A stretch of DNA of 23,141 bases from Bdellovibrionota bacterium (lineage in GTDB: Bacteria; Bdellovibrionota; Bacteriovoracia; Bacteriovoracales; Bacteriovoracaceae): contig JAURQB010000043.1 in the NCBI GenBank assembly GCA_030836365.1, positions 1 to 23,141 on the forward strand. The letters run 5' to 3'. Of the stretch, positions 1 to 9,026 are shown one piece after another. The position numbers and the translations under genes were made by a program. The number at the start of each line of letters is the position of its first letter. Position 1 is the first letter of the stretch. Under the pieces are notes generated by a model. The model ran no database searches and was not told where the DNA came from. It saw nothing but the letters and a program-made list of their open reading frames with translations.

Positions 1-600
1 ATTAATTCTATTTATTTTAATCAAGGCCATGTTTGCTGTGCCGGTTCACGACTACTTGTCGAAGAAAATATTCATGATGAGTTTGTTCGCAAGCTAAAAA
101 GAAGAATGAAACATCTTCGTGTGGGTAACCCGCTTGATAAAAATACGGACATCGGTGCGATTAATTCAAAAGAGCAACTAACAAAAATTCAGCAACTCGT
201 AAAGGCCGGAAAAAAAGACGGTGGTGAATTTTATGAAGCAGATGTGGCCCTTCCAACCTCCGGAAATTATCATCGCCCATGCTTTTTCGATCACGTGAAT
301 TCGGCACACACCATATCCAAAACTGAAGTATTTGGGCCGGTGCTAGCAATTACGACCTTTCGCACACCTGATGAAGCGATCAAGAAAGCAAACGATACGG
401 AATATGGATTGGCCGCGGGGATTTGGTCAGAGAAAGGATCGAAAGTTCACTACGTCGCTAGTCAGTTAAACGCAGGTGTTATTTGGTGTAACACTTATAA
501 TAAGTTTGATGCGGCTTCACCATTTGGTGGTGTAAAAGAATCAGGGCATGGACGCGAAGGCGGGCTCCATGGACTTTATCCATACGTGGAGGTGAAATAA
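1..600 (+). CDS. Aldehyde dehydrogenase, C-terminal part (5' end outside window)
   Basis: NAD(P)-dependent oxidation of an aldehyde to the acid. The open frame runs in from the window edge, so about the first 290 residues of a roughly 500-residue enzyme are missing. The visible part starts just before the catalytic loop: NQGHVCCAGSR at residues 7-17, where C12 (nt 34-36) aligns with the catalytic cysteine of the family. KTEVFGPV follows, carrying the conserved glutamate-phenylalanine pair that contacts the cofactor, and then FGGVKESGHGREGG near the C-terminus. An internal ATG at 106 is not the start, because the catalytic motif lies upstream of it in the same frame. The stop codon overlaps the next start by one base (TAATG), so the two genes are probably co-translated. 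Substrate is unknown. The pairing with a pseudo-ALDH suggests a split ALDH16-type enzyme (inference). Confidence 0.93.
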   Translation: MNSIYFNQGHVCCAGSRLLVEENIHDEFVRKLKRRMKHLRVGNPLDKNTDIGAINSKEQLTKIQQLVKAGKKDGGEFYEADVALPTSGNYHRPCFFDHVNSAHTISKTEVFGPVLAITTFRTPDEAIKKANDTEYGLAAGIWSEKGSKVHYVASQLNAGVIWCNTYNKFDAASPFGGVKESGHGREGGLHGLYPYVEVK

Positions 601-1433
601 TGAAAGTATTAAAAACAATTAAACTTTATATGAATGGCAGTTTCCCTAGAACAGAAAGTGGACGAAGTTATCCCGTTTTTTTTCATCGCACGAAAAAGGA
701 ATACGCGAGACTTTGCCAAAGCTCGAGAAAAGATGTCCGTAACGCCGTCAGTTTCGCCAAGTCGGCCCAACCAAAATGGATGACAAGAGCAGCTTATAAT
801 CGTGGACAAATCCTCTACCGCATGGCCGAGATGATGGAGGGAAAAAGAGAAGAAATTTCACTGGCCTTGAAAGAAACTCAAGGTCTCTCAAGTGCACAGA
901 CAAAAAAAATGATTGATCACTCTATTGATCACCTTGTTCACTTTGCTGGCTTTAGTGATAAATACGAGCAAGTTCTAGGAAGTAAAAACCCAATCAACGG
1001 GCCTTTTCATAACTTTACTTCGCCTACGGCACTTGGAGTAGTTGCTCACCTTTCAAACGAGGAGACGCTTGACCAACTAATGGAAAAAATCGCTGCGACC
1101 ATTGTCAGTGGTAATAGTATTATTTGTTTGCTTGGGAAAAGGACCGAAGTCGTTCTCAGTATTCTTGGTGAGATTTGCCAAACAAGTGACCTTCCGGCAG
1201 GGGTTGTTAATTTATTAAGTGGTGATTTAAGTGAGTTGTCTTCGCACTTTTTTTCTCACCTAGAAATTAATGGGGTGAGCTTTAGAGAGCTTGATAAAAA
1301 ATATTTAACTTCAGGTAAAGAGCTCGCTTCTTCTCACTTAAAAAGAGTACTCCCCATAAAAGATTTAACCAGTATTGCACTTCTTGAGCAGTCGATTGAA
1401 TTTAAAACTTATTGGCACCCAATCGGCCAATAA
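600..1433 (+). CDS. Truncated pseudo-aldehyde dehydrogenase (NAD-binding half only)
   Basis: 277 residues that follow the N-terminal half of the ALDH fold. They contain a YMNGSFPRTESGRSYPV start, the helix with RGQILYRMAEMMEGKREEI near residues 65-85, a Rossmann-like segment with TALGVVAHLSNEE and IAATIVSGNSIICLLGK near residues 138-180, and LPAGVVNLLSG near residue 200. The sequence ends soon after, where active ALDHs enter the catalytic domain. There is no GQxC cysteine loop and no EVFGP motif, so it should have no dehydrogenase activity of its own. Its start overlaps the stop of the active ALDH. In ALDH16 proteins a full ALDH domain is followed by a shortened, inactive ALDH-like domain; the summed length here (about 500 plus 277) fits that architecture as two polypeptides. 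A structural or dimerising partner role is inferred. Confidence 0.82.
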   Translation: MKVLKTIKLYMNGSFPRTESGRSYPVFFHRTKKEYARLCQSSRKDVRNAVSFAKSAQPKWMTRAAYNRGQILYRMAEMMEGKREEISLALKETQGLSSAQTKKMIDHSIDHLVHFAGFSDKYEQVLGSKNPINGPFHNFTSPTALGVVAHLSNEETLDQLMEKIAATIVSGNSIICLLGKRTEVVLSILGEICQTSDLPAGVVNLLSGDLSELSSHFFSHLEINGVSFRELDKKYLTSGKELASSHLKRVLPIKDLTSIALLEQSIEFKTYWHPIGQ

Positions 1434-1474
1434 CTTTAATCGAACTTACAGGGGCAATAACATTCCCAAAATTA

Positions 1475-1507
1475 ATTGGGTAAAGATAATTTCTTTACCC
1501 AATATTT
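1475..1507 (+). terminator. Hairpin behind the ALDH pair, probable terminator
   Basis: A perfect 12-bp stem: ATTGGGTAAAGA (1475-1486) pairs with TCTTTACCCAAT (1492-1503) around a 5-base loop, followed by ATTT. The trailing T-run is short, so termination may be weak or may need Rho. It sits 41 bases after the stop in the spacer between the ALDH pair and the large lipoprotein. The spacer 1434-1679 otherwise shows no convincing gene. Confidence 0.6.
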
Positions 1508-1639
1508 GCCATAAAATACTGTCGGCTAACACGCCAGCTCTGATTTCAGTAGATTCTCAACAACCACGTAAGTAGCTATAATCACAATCATTTTTTAATA
1601 GGTAAATATTACCTCCAACTCATTCGTTAAAATGAAAAG

Positions 1640-1668
1640 TTGTGTGAACTAAGGAAATTTTCGATAAA
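1640..1668 (+). promoter_or_regulatory. Candidate sigma70 promoter of the giant lipoprotein gene
   Basis: TTGTGT at 1640-1645 and GATAAA at 1663-1668 are separated by 17 bases. A transcript starting about seven bases after the -10 would leave a leader of only about five bases before ATG 1680. An AAGGAA at 1651-1656 lies too far from the ATG to act as its ribosome binding site, so near-leaderless initiation is possible. Both hexamers are imperfect. Confidence 0.35.
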
Positions 1669-1679
1669 AGTTTAGAATT

Positions 1680-4600
1680 ATGCGATTAGTTTTTTTACTT
1701 AAAACCATTTTTTTGATTGCTCTTTATGCTGGCTGCAGCCGGTATGCTCCTCTTACGTCAACGAAGATTAAGTTATCTGGCATAAGTGCGCTTACTACAG
1801 GTAACACTAAAATCATTTTTAGTGGTCTTAGTTCAAATGGTGATTACTTCTCTCGAACCTTATCTAGTGAAAAAGTAGATGACATTGAGTTAAAACAAGG
1901 TCGTTGGACATTTTATGGGATTCGAGTGTCAGATACTCCAGGAGAAACTCTTTGTGGTTACACCCAAGTTGATTTAATGGCCGAACGACAAGATGTCATT
2001 GTGCCTTATAACAAAAGCAATTGTTCAAATAGTAAATTTGGCGATAAAGAAAGGTACAACGAAGACAATAAACAACTCAATCCAGCAAAAATATATTTAT
2101 GTAGCTCAATAGATGGAGCTCAAACTGATTGTGGCACTGAAACGCCGTTTGATGGAAAATCTATTAGTTTTACCATTTTTGATAGTAAACTCTCCACCAC
2201 CAACTCACCTTCTTTAAAAAGCACTGGCTTTAGTATTGGTTGTGTGGATATTGATTCTAGAACTGGCCTAGTTCAAACTGATGACTTATTTACAATCCCA
2301 ATTGGCAATGATGACTCTCTTCCATTTCATACGAAAGTCACCATGTATAAAAATGAAAACTGCCAAGGAGATGAAATTTCCCTACAATCGACTCAACTTC
2401 TACACTTTTATCAAAGCTCCTACGAATCAAGTAATCATTATAGTGACTATTCCTATTATTTCTATGAAGTAGACTTATTTAACGCTGAAAATGCATCTAA
2501 TTTATTAGCAAAAGGCGAGAGTTGTGAAAAAAGTGAGCAATGCGCCTCAAGTAAATGTTACTTAGAGCAAGGTTTCGATCGTCAAGCAGAATTAACTACT
2601 GTGCCTGTGTGCTATGGTCTTGCTGCGGGAGAAACCTGTGAATCAGATGATGAATGCCAGTCGAATAAATGTATTGATAATGGTGGAGAATTTGGTTGTG
2701 CAAAAGTTTCATCGGCTTCACCCTCTCCTAGCTGTTTAAATGATGAAGACTGTATTAGCGGAATTTGTGATCAAGCACTGACCATGCCTGACACCGACTT
2801 TACAGGCGGAATATGTCAATCGATGTCTACATTACTAACTGATGAAGCAATGAGTTTTGCCGCCAGTGACGAAATAACCACTGAGCTTGGAACAGACCCT
2901 GCCGTTGCAGGGACAATGGACTTTAGTATTTCAACATGGATAAAAACGGACTCAGTATCACCATCTATTATTTACAATCAGAGAGATAAAAATTCTTTTG
3001 TGGGAGTTTTTAACCTGGGAATTAATGGTGCAGCTCCCGGTCAAAACGGTTTTCGTCAAGGAGATGACCCCTTAGAGGCTGAGAAAAATATGATCAATTT
3101 CAGCTTTTACCAAAATGAAACGGCAAAAATACATCTCTTTGCCACCCCCGCTCAAAATTTTCTCGACAAAAAGTGGCACCAAATTATAGCAACAAGAAAA
3201 ACAGATAACGGTAATACTATTTTAAAGATTTACCTTGATGGCAATTTAGTTGCAGAGGATGAGTTCGCAGTAACAATTAGTTTAGATAATACAATTGAGA
3301 GCTATATCGGCGGAAACTTTCGTGACAATGGACATTTTTTCAATGGTGCAATTAATCAGACAACGGTGTGGAACAAAGTACTTAGTGAATCCGAAGTCGA
3401 TGCAATTTTTAAACTAGGAATGAATCCTAGCTTAACCCAAGATTTTATTTACTCAAATATGATTATATCAGATATTCCTTTTTCCAATTTTATTGATAAC
3501 AAAGGAATTTGGGAATTAGATTTAATAAAACCGCCAACAAATAAAACGAAATCCTTTAGTAATACACATATTGATTCACATCCATTTTTCGCTCTCGATG
3601 ATGAATACAATATGGCAGGGTGCAACCAAGACAGTGACTGTGCTTTTCTTTCTAACAATTCTATCTGCAACGCATTTGATTACGTTTGTGTTCTTCCTAA
3701 AAACGAACAATGTCAAACAAATGAAGAATGCTTATCTCAACGTTGTGAAAATAATCTATGTTTGGTTGGTAAAAGCGGCGATATTTGCGTAACAGGCGCC
3801 GACTGTGAATCAAATATCTGTATGGCAGAAAGTGGCAACATGGCAATAAGAGATGTTTGTCACAATACTCCGCTAAGTTCACTACTGGAAAGTAATGGAG
3901 TTAATTATGGAACAAGCTCGATGCTTGCTTACTTTACAGTCGGTATCACGGTTGGAGAAAAAATTTCATTCTACAAGGATAGTAAATGCAGCGGCGTAAA
4001 GTTAGGAGAACAAATATTAGATGGGTCATTTAGTTATAATCTGACTTTATCAGGTTTTTCCAAGGGGGAAAATAAAATATTTATCACCTATACTAACGAT
4101 GAAGGAGAGATATCAGATTGTACGTATTCTAAATATGATTTCTATCATGTTGATCCAAATTATGATTTTAAACAAGCCTACTTAGACGGTGACGTTAACA
4201 TCTCGACAAAACTTTCTTCAAAAAGGTCATCCGGTGAATTTAGCGCTAATAAAGCCATCGATGGAAAACCACTTACAGATTCTAGCTCCGTGGCAAGTAC
4301 GGCTAATAATTCAACAACAACCCCTGAGTATTGGGAGTTTGAATTTGACGACACAGAGAGACTAATAGGGTCCCTAACATTTCATTCTGCCAGTAATATG
4401 GCCAAGCGTTTCCGTGATCTTGATCTTATCATTTACGATGAGCACGATAATAGTGTCTATCAATATAGCTCCGTTGCAGGTGGTTTATTTAAGGAGGATA
4501 CAGACTCTGAAGAGCATACATGGACGATCAACTTCCTGGGAAATAGTTTAACCACTGGAGGTTTTAATGGTTTTGTTCTAGCAAAAAAAATACGCTTAAC

Positions 4601-6641
4601 AAGAACACCTGCCACTAAAAATATTTCTGGTTATACAAAAGACGATAAAGTACAAATAAATCTCGCTGAAGTTGATATATATGGACCTGGCCCAATATCA
4701 CCTAATGCATTTATTCTCCCTCCTACTTCTATTACCCTAGATACTCAGAAAACATCAACTAATGAAAGTTACTTTTTTGATATCACGGGAAATTTCCCAA
4801 ATGGTTTTACAACGATATTTTCAGATGACCAATGTCTAGATTCACTCGGGATGAGTGAAACAACAAGTGATCAAAGCTCAATTTCAATTGAAGCTAATCA
4901 GTTTAACATCGACACGGCCTCCCCTGGAGAAGTAAATATATATGCTCAAATAGTGGATGATAATTTTAATTATTCACAATGTAGCTCACTCATCAACATC
5001 TCTAGTCAGTTTTACTTTGGGTTAAATCAACACGTTAATTGTACGGCCGATACAGATTGCACAAGCTATCATCCGATCGCTATCTGTACAGCAAGTGGAC
5101 AAAAGTGCGCACTCCCCGGGGGAGTTAAATCATCAACCGCATCGTGGTGTGCCAGCGGCACAACAACAGCAGGAGTTTGCGATGAAGCAATTGATACTGC
5201 TGTTTCAAGTATAACCATGCAAAACAGTGTGACTAAAGGTATTGGGAAAGCAATCATTAGTATGGAGATGAGTAATGCAACAGGCTTAACGGTCACCATT
5301 TACTCAGACTCCGAGTGCCAAACAAGCGTGGGAACTCAAGCTTTAGACGGAAGCCTCAATTACCATGTATTACTCTCAAACATTTCCGAGGGAGCACATA
5401 CCTTTCATCACAAATTTACAACCGGCGCAGGCGCTACAGACTGTATAGAAACTCAAGCGGCCTACACAGTTTTAGGAGAAACCAACCTAAAAGATGCTTA
5501 CCTAAATGAAACATTCGATATGACAGCAAATCAATCTAGCACACATAATTCAATGACAGCTGATAAAGCAATCGATCAGTATGGTGCAAGTACAGATTTT
5601 GATACTCCAAATACCCCCATTTCAGTTTCTCACACTGGACTTGATGACGAGTCTCCATACTGGGAAGTAGTTTTTGATAACGAAGAATTACCAATAACTC
5701 ACCTTAAATTTTACTCACGGGTTTCAGGTGATAGTATTGAAAAAAGATTTAGAGACTTAGATATAATTATTTTAAACTCAAGCGATCAAATCGTTTATCA
5801 ATATAGTGATATTGCATCTGGTCTTTTCAAGGAACACGGGGCAAATGCAAACGATAGCGATCAAGACAATGCAACATTCAGTGTTGATTTTATTCAACTA
5901 GATTTAGCAAAGGGAGAAATGGGAATCCCAATACTTGGAAAAAAAATACAACTACATCGAAGTTTAGCATCTCAAAACACATCAGAAATTGAAGAAGATA
6001 ATCATGTCCTTACCCTACAAGATATAGATATAAAATCACTCGATATAGATAACCTTCATGGATTCGTTCTTCCTCCGTCGTCAATTTCATTAGACATAGA
6101 TCAAACGCTAGTCAACACTGCGTACACATTTGATGTGACGGGAAATTTTGATAATCATACAATCTACATCCACGCAGATCCTCATTGTACTGATGACCCC
6201 ATTGGTAGCGCTAACAACGTAACAGGCATTTCAACAGAAATAGTTGCGAATAATCTTGCCCCTGGTAACTATACCTCTGGACTATTATATTTTTACGCAA
6301 TAGCTGAAGATTCTACGAATAATAAATCGGCTTGTTCCCGAGTTTACAATATAGATGAATCACTAATGTTTGGATTGGATAACATGGCAGAATGTACCTC
6401 AAACTCTGACTGCACACTTGGACATCCATCAGCTCTCTGTGTAGCTGGTGCTTGTATGCTCAGAGAGGACGCTGAAACACCTGAACAGAGTTGGTGTATG
6501 AGTGGGAGTGCGACAAATAAAAAATGTGACCCTAACGGTTTAGACTCTTGGTGCCTCGATGATTCAGATTGTCCTGGTACTGCAACCTGCAATCCACAAA
6601 ATAAATGTACCGGCGGCGGTGGCGGTGGCGGTGGCGGTTAA
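1680..6641 (+). CDS. Giant Cys-rich surface lipoprotein with LamG-like and discoidin-like domains
   Basis: 1653 residues, probably exported and lipid-anchored: a lysine/arginine-containing hydrophobic leader ends in the lipobox LYAGC (C19). After an N-terminal beta-rich region come a first cluster of short Cys modules (about 276-384, pattern CxxDxxCxxxxC), a LamG/concanavalin-like domain (about 389-580, with KKWHQIIATRK and IYLDGNLVAE), a second Cys cluster (646-730), and then two tandem copies of a block of about 440-450 residues. Each block has an Ig-like segment (FYKDSKCSG / IYSDSECQT), an F5/8-type-C-like segment (ANKAIDG with YWEFEFDD; DKAIDQ with YWEVVFDN), a second beta segment and a CxxxxDC module. 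The coding ends in nine glycines and TAA, after which the same frame stays open to 7263. A glycan-binding or adhesive role is inferred from the domains. No Shine-Dalgarno sequence lies close to the ATG. Confidence 0.85.
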   Translation: MRLVFLLKTIFLIALYAGCSRYAPLTSTKIKLSGISALTTGNTKIIFSGLSSNGDYFSRTLSSEKVDDIELKQGRWTFYGIRVSDTPGETLCGYTQVDLMAERQDVIVPYNKSNCSNSKFGDKERYNEDNKQLNPAKIYLCSSIDGAQTDCGTETPFDGKSISFTIFDSKLSTTNSPSLKSTGFSIGCVDIDSRTGLVQTDDLFTIPIGNDDSLPFHTKVTMYKNENCQGDEISLQSTQLLHFYQSSYESSNHYSDYSYYFYEVDLFNAENASNLLAKGESCEKSEQCASSKCYLEQGFDRQAELTTVPVCYGLAAGETCESDDECQSNKCIDNGGEFGCAKVSSASPSPSCLNDEDCISGICDQALTMPDTDFTGGICQSMSTLLTDEAMSFAASDEITTELGTDPAVAGTMDFSISTWIKTDSVSPSIIYNQRDKNSFVGVFNLGINGAAPGQNGFRQGDDPLEAEKNMINFSFYQNETAKIHLFATPAQNFLDKKWHQIIATRKTDNGNTILKIYLDGNLVAEDEFAVTISLDNTIESYIGGNFRDNGHFFNGAINQTTVWNKVLSESEVDAIFKLGMNPSLTQDFIYSNMIISDIPFSNFIDNKGIWELDLIKPPTNKTKSFSNTHIDSHPFFALDDEYNMAGCNQDSDCAFLSNNSICNAFDYVCVLPKNEQCQTNEECLSQRCENNLCLVGKSGDICVTGADCESNICMAESGNMAIRDVCHNTPLSSLLESNGVNYGTSSMLAYFTVGITVGEKISFYKDSKCSGVKLGEQILDGSFSYNLTLSGFSKGENKIFITYTNDEGEISDCTYSKYDFYHVDPNYDFKQAYLDGDVNISTKLSSKRSSGEFSANKAIDGKPLTDSSSVASTANNSTTTPEYWEFEFDDTERLIGSLTFHSASNMAKRFRDLDLIIYDEHDNSVYQYSSVAGGLFKEDTDSEEHTWTINFLGNSLTTGGFNGFVLAKKIRLTRTPATKNISGYTKDDKVQINLAEVDIYGPGPISPNAFILPPTSITLDTQKTSTNESYFFDITGNFPNGFTTIFSDDQCLDSLGMSETTSDQSSISIEANQFNIDTASPGEVNIYAQIVDDNFNYSQCSSLINISSQFYFGLNQHVNCTADTDCTSYHPIAICTASGQKCALPGGVKSSTASWCASGTTTAGVCDEAIDTAVSSITMQNSVTKGIGKAIISMEMSNATGLTVTIYSDSECQTSVGTQALDGSLNYHVLLSNISEGAHTFHHKFTTGAGATDCIETQAAYTVLGETNLKDAYLNETFDMTANQSSTHNSMTADKAIDQYGASTDFDTPNTPISVSHTGLDDESPYWEVVFDNEELPITHLKFYSRVSGDSIEKRFRDLDIIILNSSDQIVYQYSDIASGLFKEHGANANDSDQDNATFSVDFIQLDLAKGEMGIPILGKKIQLHRSLASQNTSEIEEDNHVLTLQDIDIKSLDIDNLHGFVLPPSSISLDIDQTLVNTAYTFDVTGNFDNHTIYIHADPHCTDDPIGSANNVTGISTEIVANNLAPGNYTSGLLYFYAIAEDSTNNKSACSRVYNIDESLMFGLDNMAECTSNSDCTLGHPSALCVAGACMLREDAETPEQSWCMSGSATNKKCDPNGLDSWCLDDSDCPGTATCNPQNKCTGGGGGGGGG
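3918..5190 (+). repeat. First copy of an internal protein-level tandem repeat
   Basis: Unit 1 of two within the lipoprotein. In order: Ig-like segment with YKDSKC, discoidin-like segment starting KQAYLDGD (nt 4170), the marker RFRDLDLIIYD, then FILPPTSITLD, FGLNQHVNC and WCASGTTTAGVC. Each marker recurs 1320-1353 nt downstream. The copies have diverged a good deal at the DNA level, so the duplication is old. Confidence 0.8.
5247..6540 (+). repeat. Second copy of the internal tandem repeat
   Basis: Unit 2, with the same order of markers: IYSDSEC (Cys at nt 5316, against 3987 in unit 1), KDAYLNE (5490 against 4170), RFRDLDIIILN, FVLPPSSISLD, FGLDNMAEC (6369 against 5016) and WCMSGSATNKKC. Offsets of 1320 to 1353 nt show small insertions between the copies. 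Confidence 0.8.
6612..6638 (+). repeat. GGC/GGT poly-glycine tract at the end of the lipoprotein frame
   Basis: Nine consecutive glycine codons alternating mostly GGC and GGT, a GC-rich hexanucleotide repeat in an AT-rich gene. TAA (6639-6641) follows immediately. Gain or loss of six-base units would keep the frame, so it changes linker length and is not an on/off switch. It resembles a flexible linker between Cys-rich modules. Confidence 0.85.
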
Positions 6642-7265
6642 GAACAAATCTCCTGGGATTCTACATGTAGCTCAGATGAGGATTGCACAGCAATCGAAAT
6701 AAATACAACATGTAGATTGGCGCAAGATAATCTTGGATACTGTGCTTACTTGTCAGATGAATTAACTGATGACAATAGCTTGTGCCTCAGTTACTACGCC
6801 ATAGGTGATGATTCTCCCTTAACATGTATGCCATCTTCAATTTCGAATGGCGGTGAATGCCATGTTGACTCTGACTGTATAACAGAATCATGCAACCAAA
6901 CGACAAATACTTGCAACAAAGGTGATTTTCTCACCAGTGGTTGCTACAATTCAAGTGATTGCTTAACCAACAATTGCCGAATCGAGGTGCAAATCTGCAG
7001 CAAATCAAGCCCATCCAATGGTGGTTTTTGTACTGCAGCGACAGCAGATTGGTGCTTCAGTGGTCTTTGTAATGATAATACTAATACCTGTCTATTAGGT
7101 GGAGCAGGAACCATGTGCCAAGAGAGTTCAGACTGTCTATCTGATGATTGCAGTAATCAGTTTTGTGAACTTTCACAACTTGGGCTTGGTTGTCGAAGCG
7201 ATCAAGATTGCCTAGGTACTTTAAGCTGCAACATGACAACTTTTGTCTGCCAAGATGACCCATAA
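6642..7265 (+). pseudogene. C-terminal Cys-rich continuation of the lipoprotein, cut off by an in-frame TAA
   Basis: This stretch is in exactly the same frame as the lipoprotein and stays open for 207 codons after the TAA at 6639. It encodes the same kind of Cys modules: CSSDEDC, CHVDSDC, CYNSSDC, CQESSDC and CRSDQDC, each followed by further cysteines. It has no signal peptide. The first possible start, TTG 6717, has no Shine-Dalgarno sequence, and it lies inside the first module, which begins at 6666. The simplest reading is one original protein of about 1860 residues broken by a single-base substitution. Alternatives are a sequencing error, stop readthrough, or a tolerated C-terminal truncation. 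If it is translated separately, the product would lack an export signal. Confidence 0.7.
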
Positions 7266-7331
7266 AATATCATGGAGTATGGCCAAAACAGCAAGTAAGT
7301 GATAACCCTATGCACCACTGCAGGGGCATAC

Positions 7332-9026
7332 ATGACACAAAAAAACTTTCTTGAATTATTAATAGAAGAATCAAAATCTTACATGGGTATTGATAAGATC
7401 TCTCAACTCATCCAAAGTGGTGGAGACTTAAAAAACATTCCCCTTCAACCTCTTTACATGAGCATGCGTACTCTTCCTGTTGAAGCAAAAGGTGCCCTTC
7501 TTCCTAGACTTTCCAAAGAGCAACGTCAGGCATTTCTTGATATTGATCTTTGGCATAAAGATGATTTAAGCGTTGAGGATTTCTCTCAATGGATGTTTGT
7601 GTACGCTAACACCACAGATGAACTTAAATATGAATTTGTGAAGTCACCAGAGTTTGCCTTATTTCTCAAGGCCCGATTTAATATTTGGACGTTTGATGTA
7701 GAGGATCCACAATACCCCGATCACGATTACTACTTTCTGACAGAATGCAATCAGCTTTTATTTGAATACGATGAAGAGTGCGAAATGGTCGACCAATTAA
7801 AAGACGCCATCAAAACCCTATACACCGAAGAAGGTGTAGAAAATGCTTACACTTACTTGTTTAAAATTGTGGCCGATCAAATTGGCATGATGAGTGAAGA
7901 TGAATATCGCCTGAAGAAGGGACGACTTCAAGATTATGGTTTTGTTGATTATTATGAGGCGTTGGAGTTGACCAATAATTATCCTTCAAAAAAACACATT
8001 GATAACTTTATCAAAAAGTCTCTCGCAACGGAGAGGCCGATTGCTAATATCAGTGACGAGCTAAAGCTTCAACGCGCTCCCTACAGCTTACTATCCCCTT
8101 TTGAAAAAAATGAAGAAAGTTTCCAAGAACAAATAAGTCAGGTTAAAAATGATGAACGTACCGACTTCTTAAACTTCAACTTTATCAAACTTGTGAACGC
8201 CAACCTTGAGCTCAGCGGTGGTATCAAAAGAGGAAGCATTGAAGTAACAAAAACCTCCAAACAAACAAAAATGCTTTTGGAGCTTGGCCTATCCTATCTC
8301 CAGGATTTTATTTCAACTGAGTATGATGAAGAATTTGTTATTTTTGATATTTTTAGTTTTACTGAAATATACCGAATGGGAAAATCATTAATCTTATTTG
8401 GGCAAAAATCTATTAAATCATCTTATTTGAAACTCAAAATTGATGAGAAGTTTGATACATTTCTTGGGCCATATTACGATCAATTTATTTCAACTAGTTT
8501 TTCTCTCAATTACGAATTTACGACAAGGTCTGCCAATAAGTTGAAACTTAACAGTTATCAAAACTATCAACGTTGGGTGAAAGAAATCGATACGCTTAAC
8601 TCGATACTGCCATTTGCAAAAGCATTTTATGACAAATTACGTGATCTAAAAGAAAATGATCTCGTCCAAGATCATTTTTATCTTAATTACAATGTCTCAG
8701 ATATTGATTTTCCAACATTATTGATGAGTAGTTTTGCTAATTTTGTTCAAAACCAATCCCTGGATCATTTTAAAATTGGATTAACACTTAATGAATTTAA
8801 ATCGTTTTTAGCTGAATACCAAAATGGTGAGATGGACAAAAACTGGAGCTCGAAAATAAAGAGTTTCTCTGATCAATTTGGCTTTAATGAAATGAATGAT
8901 TTTAACTCCACATTAAAGTACTTCATCGATGAATCACTTGATGGATATGATAAAGTTGAAAATCTATCTGATGAAGAATTTAAATATATTGGCGGCCCTA
9001 TTATTCTTTTGGGCCAGTCTGCTTAA
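7332..9026 (+). CDS. Acidic protein of unknown function, possibly DUF6178-like
   Basis: 564 residues from ATG 7332, which has AGGGG five bases upstream. A GTG at 7299 is in frame but lacks a comparable ribosome binding site. No signal peptide or membrane segment is visible, so it is probably cytoplasmic. An N-terminal stretch reading LLPRLSKEQRQAFLDIDLW (about residues 57-75) recalls DUF6178-type proteins known from delta-proteobacteria, but I recall that family only loosely. The rest is rich in Asp, Glu, Phe and Tyr and looks mainly helical. It ends in a hydrophobic GGPIILLG. No catalytic motif is recognised. Its 3' end overlaps the 3' end of the convergent 96-residue gene by 26 bases. It lies 66 bases behind the broken lipoprotein with no clear terminator between, so some cotranscription is possible. 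Confidence 0.8.
   Translation: MTQKNFLELLIEESKSYMGIDKISQLIQSGGDLKNIPLQPLYMSMRTLPVEAKGALLPRLSKEQRQAFLDIDLWHKDDLSVEDFSQWMFVYANTTDELKYEFVKSPEFALFLKARFNIWTFDVEDPQYPDHDYYFLTECNQLLFEYDEECEMVDQLKDAIKTLYTEEGVENAYTYLFKIVADQIGMMSEDEYRLKKGRLQDYGFVDYYEALELTNNYPSKKHIDNFIKKSLATERPIANISDELKLQRAPYSLLSPFEKNEESFQEQISQVKNDERTDFLNFNFIKLVNANLELSGGIKRGSIEVTKTSKQTKMLLELGLSYLQDFISTEYDEEFVIFDIFSFTEIYRMGKSLILFGQKSIKSSYLKLKIDEKFDTFLGPYYDQFISTSFSLNYEFTTRSANKLKLNSYQNYQRWVKEIDTLNSILPFAKAFYDKLRDLKENDLVQDHFYLNYNVSDIDFPTLLMSSFANFVQNQSLDHFKIGLTLNEFKSFLAEYQNGEMDKNWSSKIKSFSDQFGFNEMNDFNSTLKYFIDESLDGYDKVENLSDEEFKYIGGPIILLGQSA

Noticed and set aside
1375..1575. Open frame of 66 codons overlapping the end of the pseudo-ALDH
   Set aside because: It runs through the terminator hairpin, overlaps a better gene, has no ribosome binding site and shows no family features.
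6612..6638. GGCGGT repeat as a phase-variation switch
   Set aside because: The unit is six bases long, so length changes keep the frame; it cannot turn the gene on or off.
7299..7331. GTG start adding 11 residues to the 564-residue protein
   Set aside because: AGGGG is well placed for ATG 7332, and the extra residues look like spacer.
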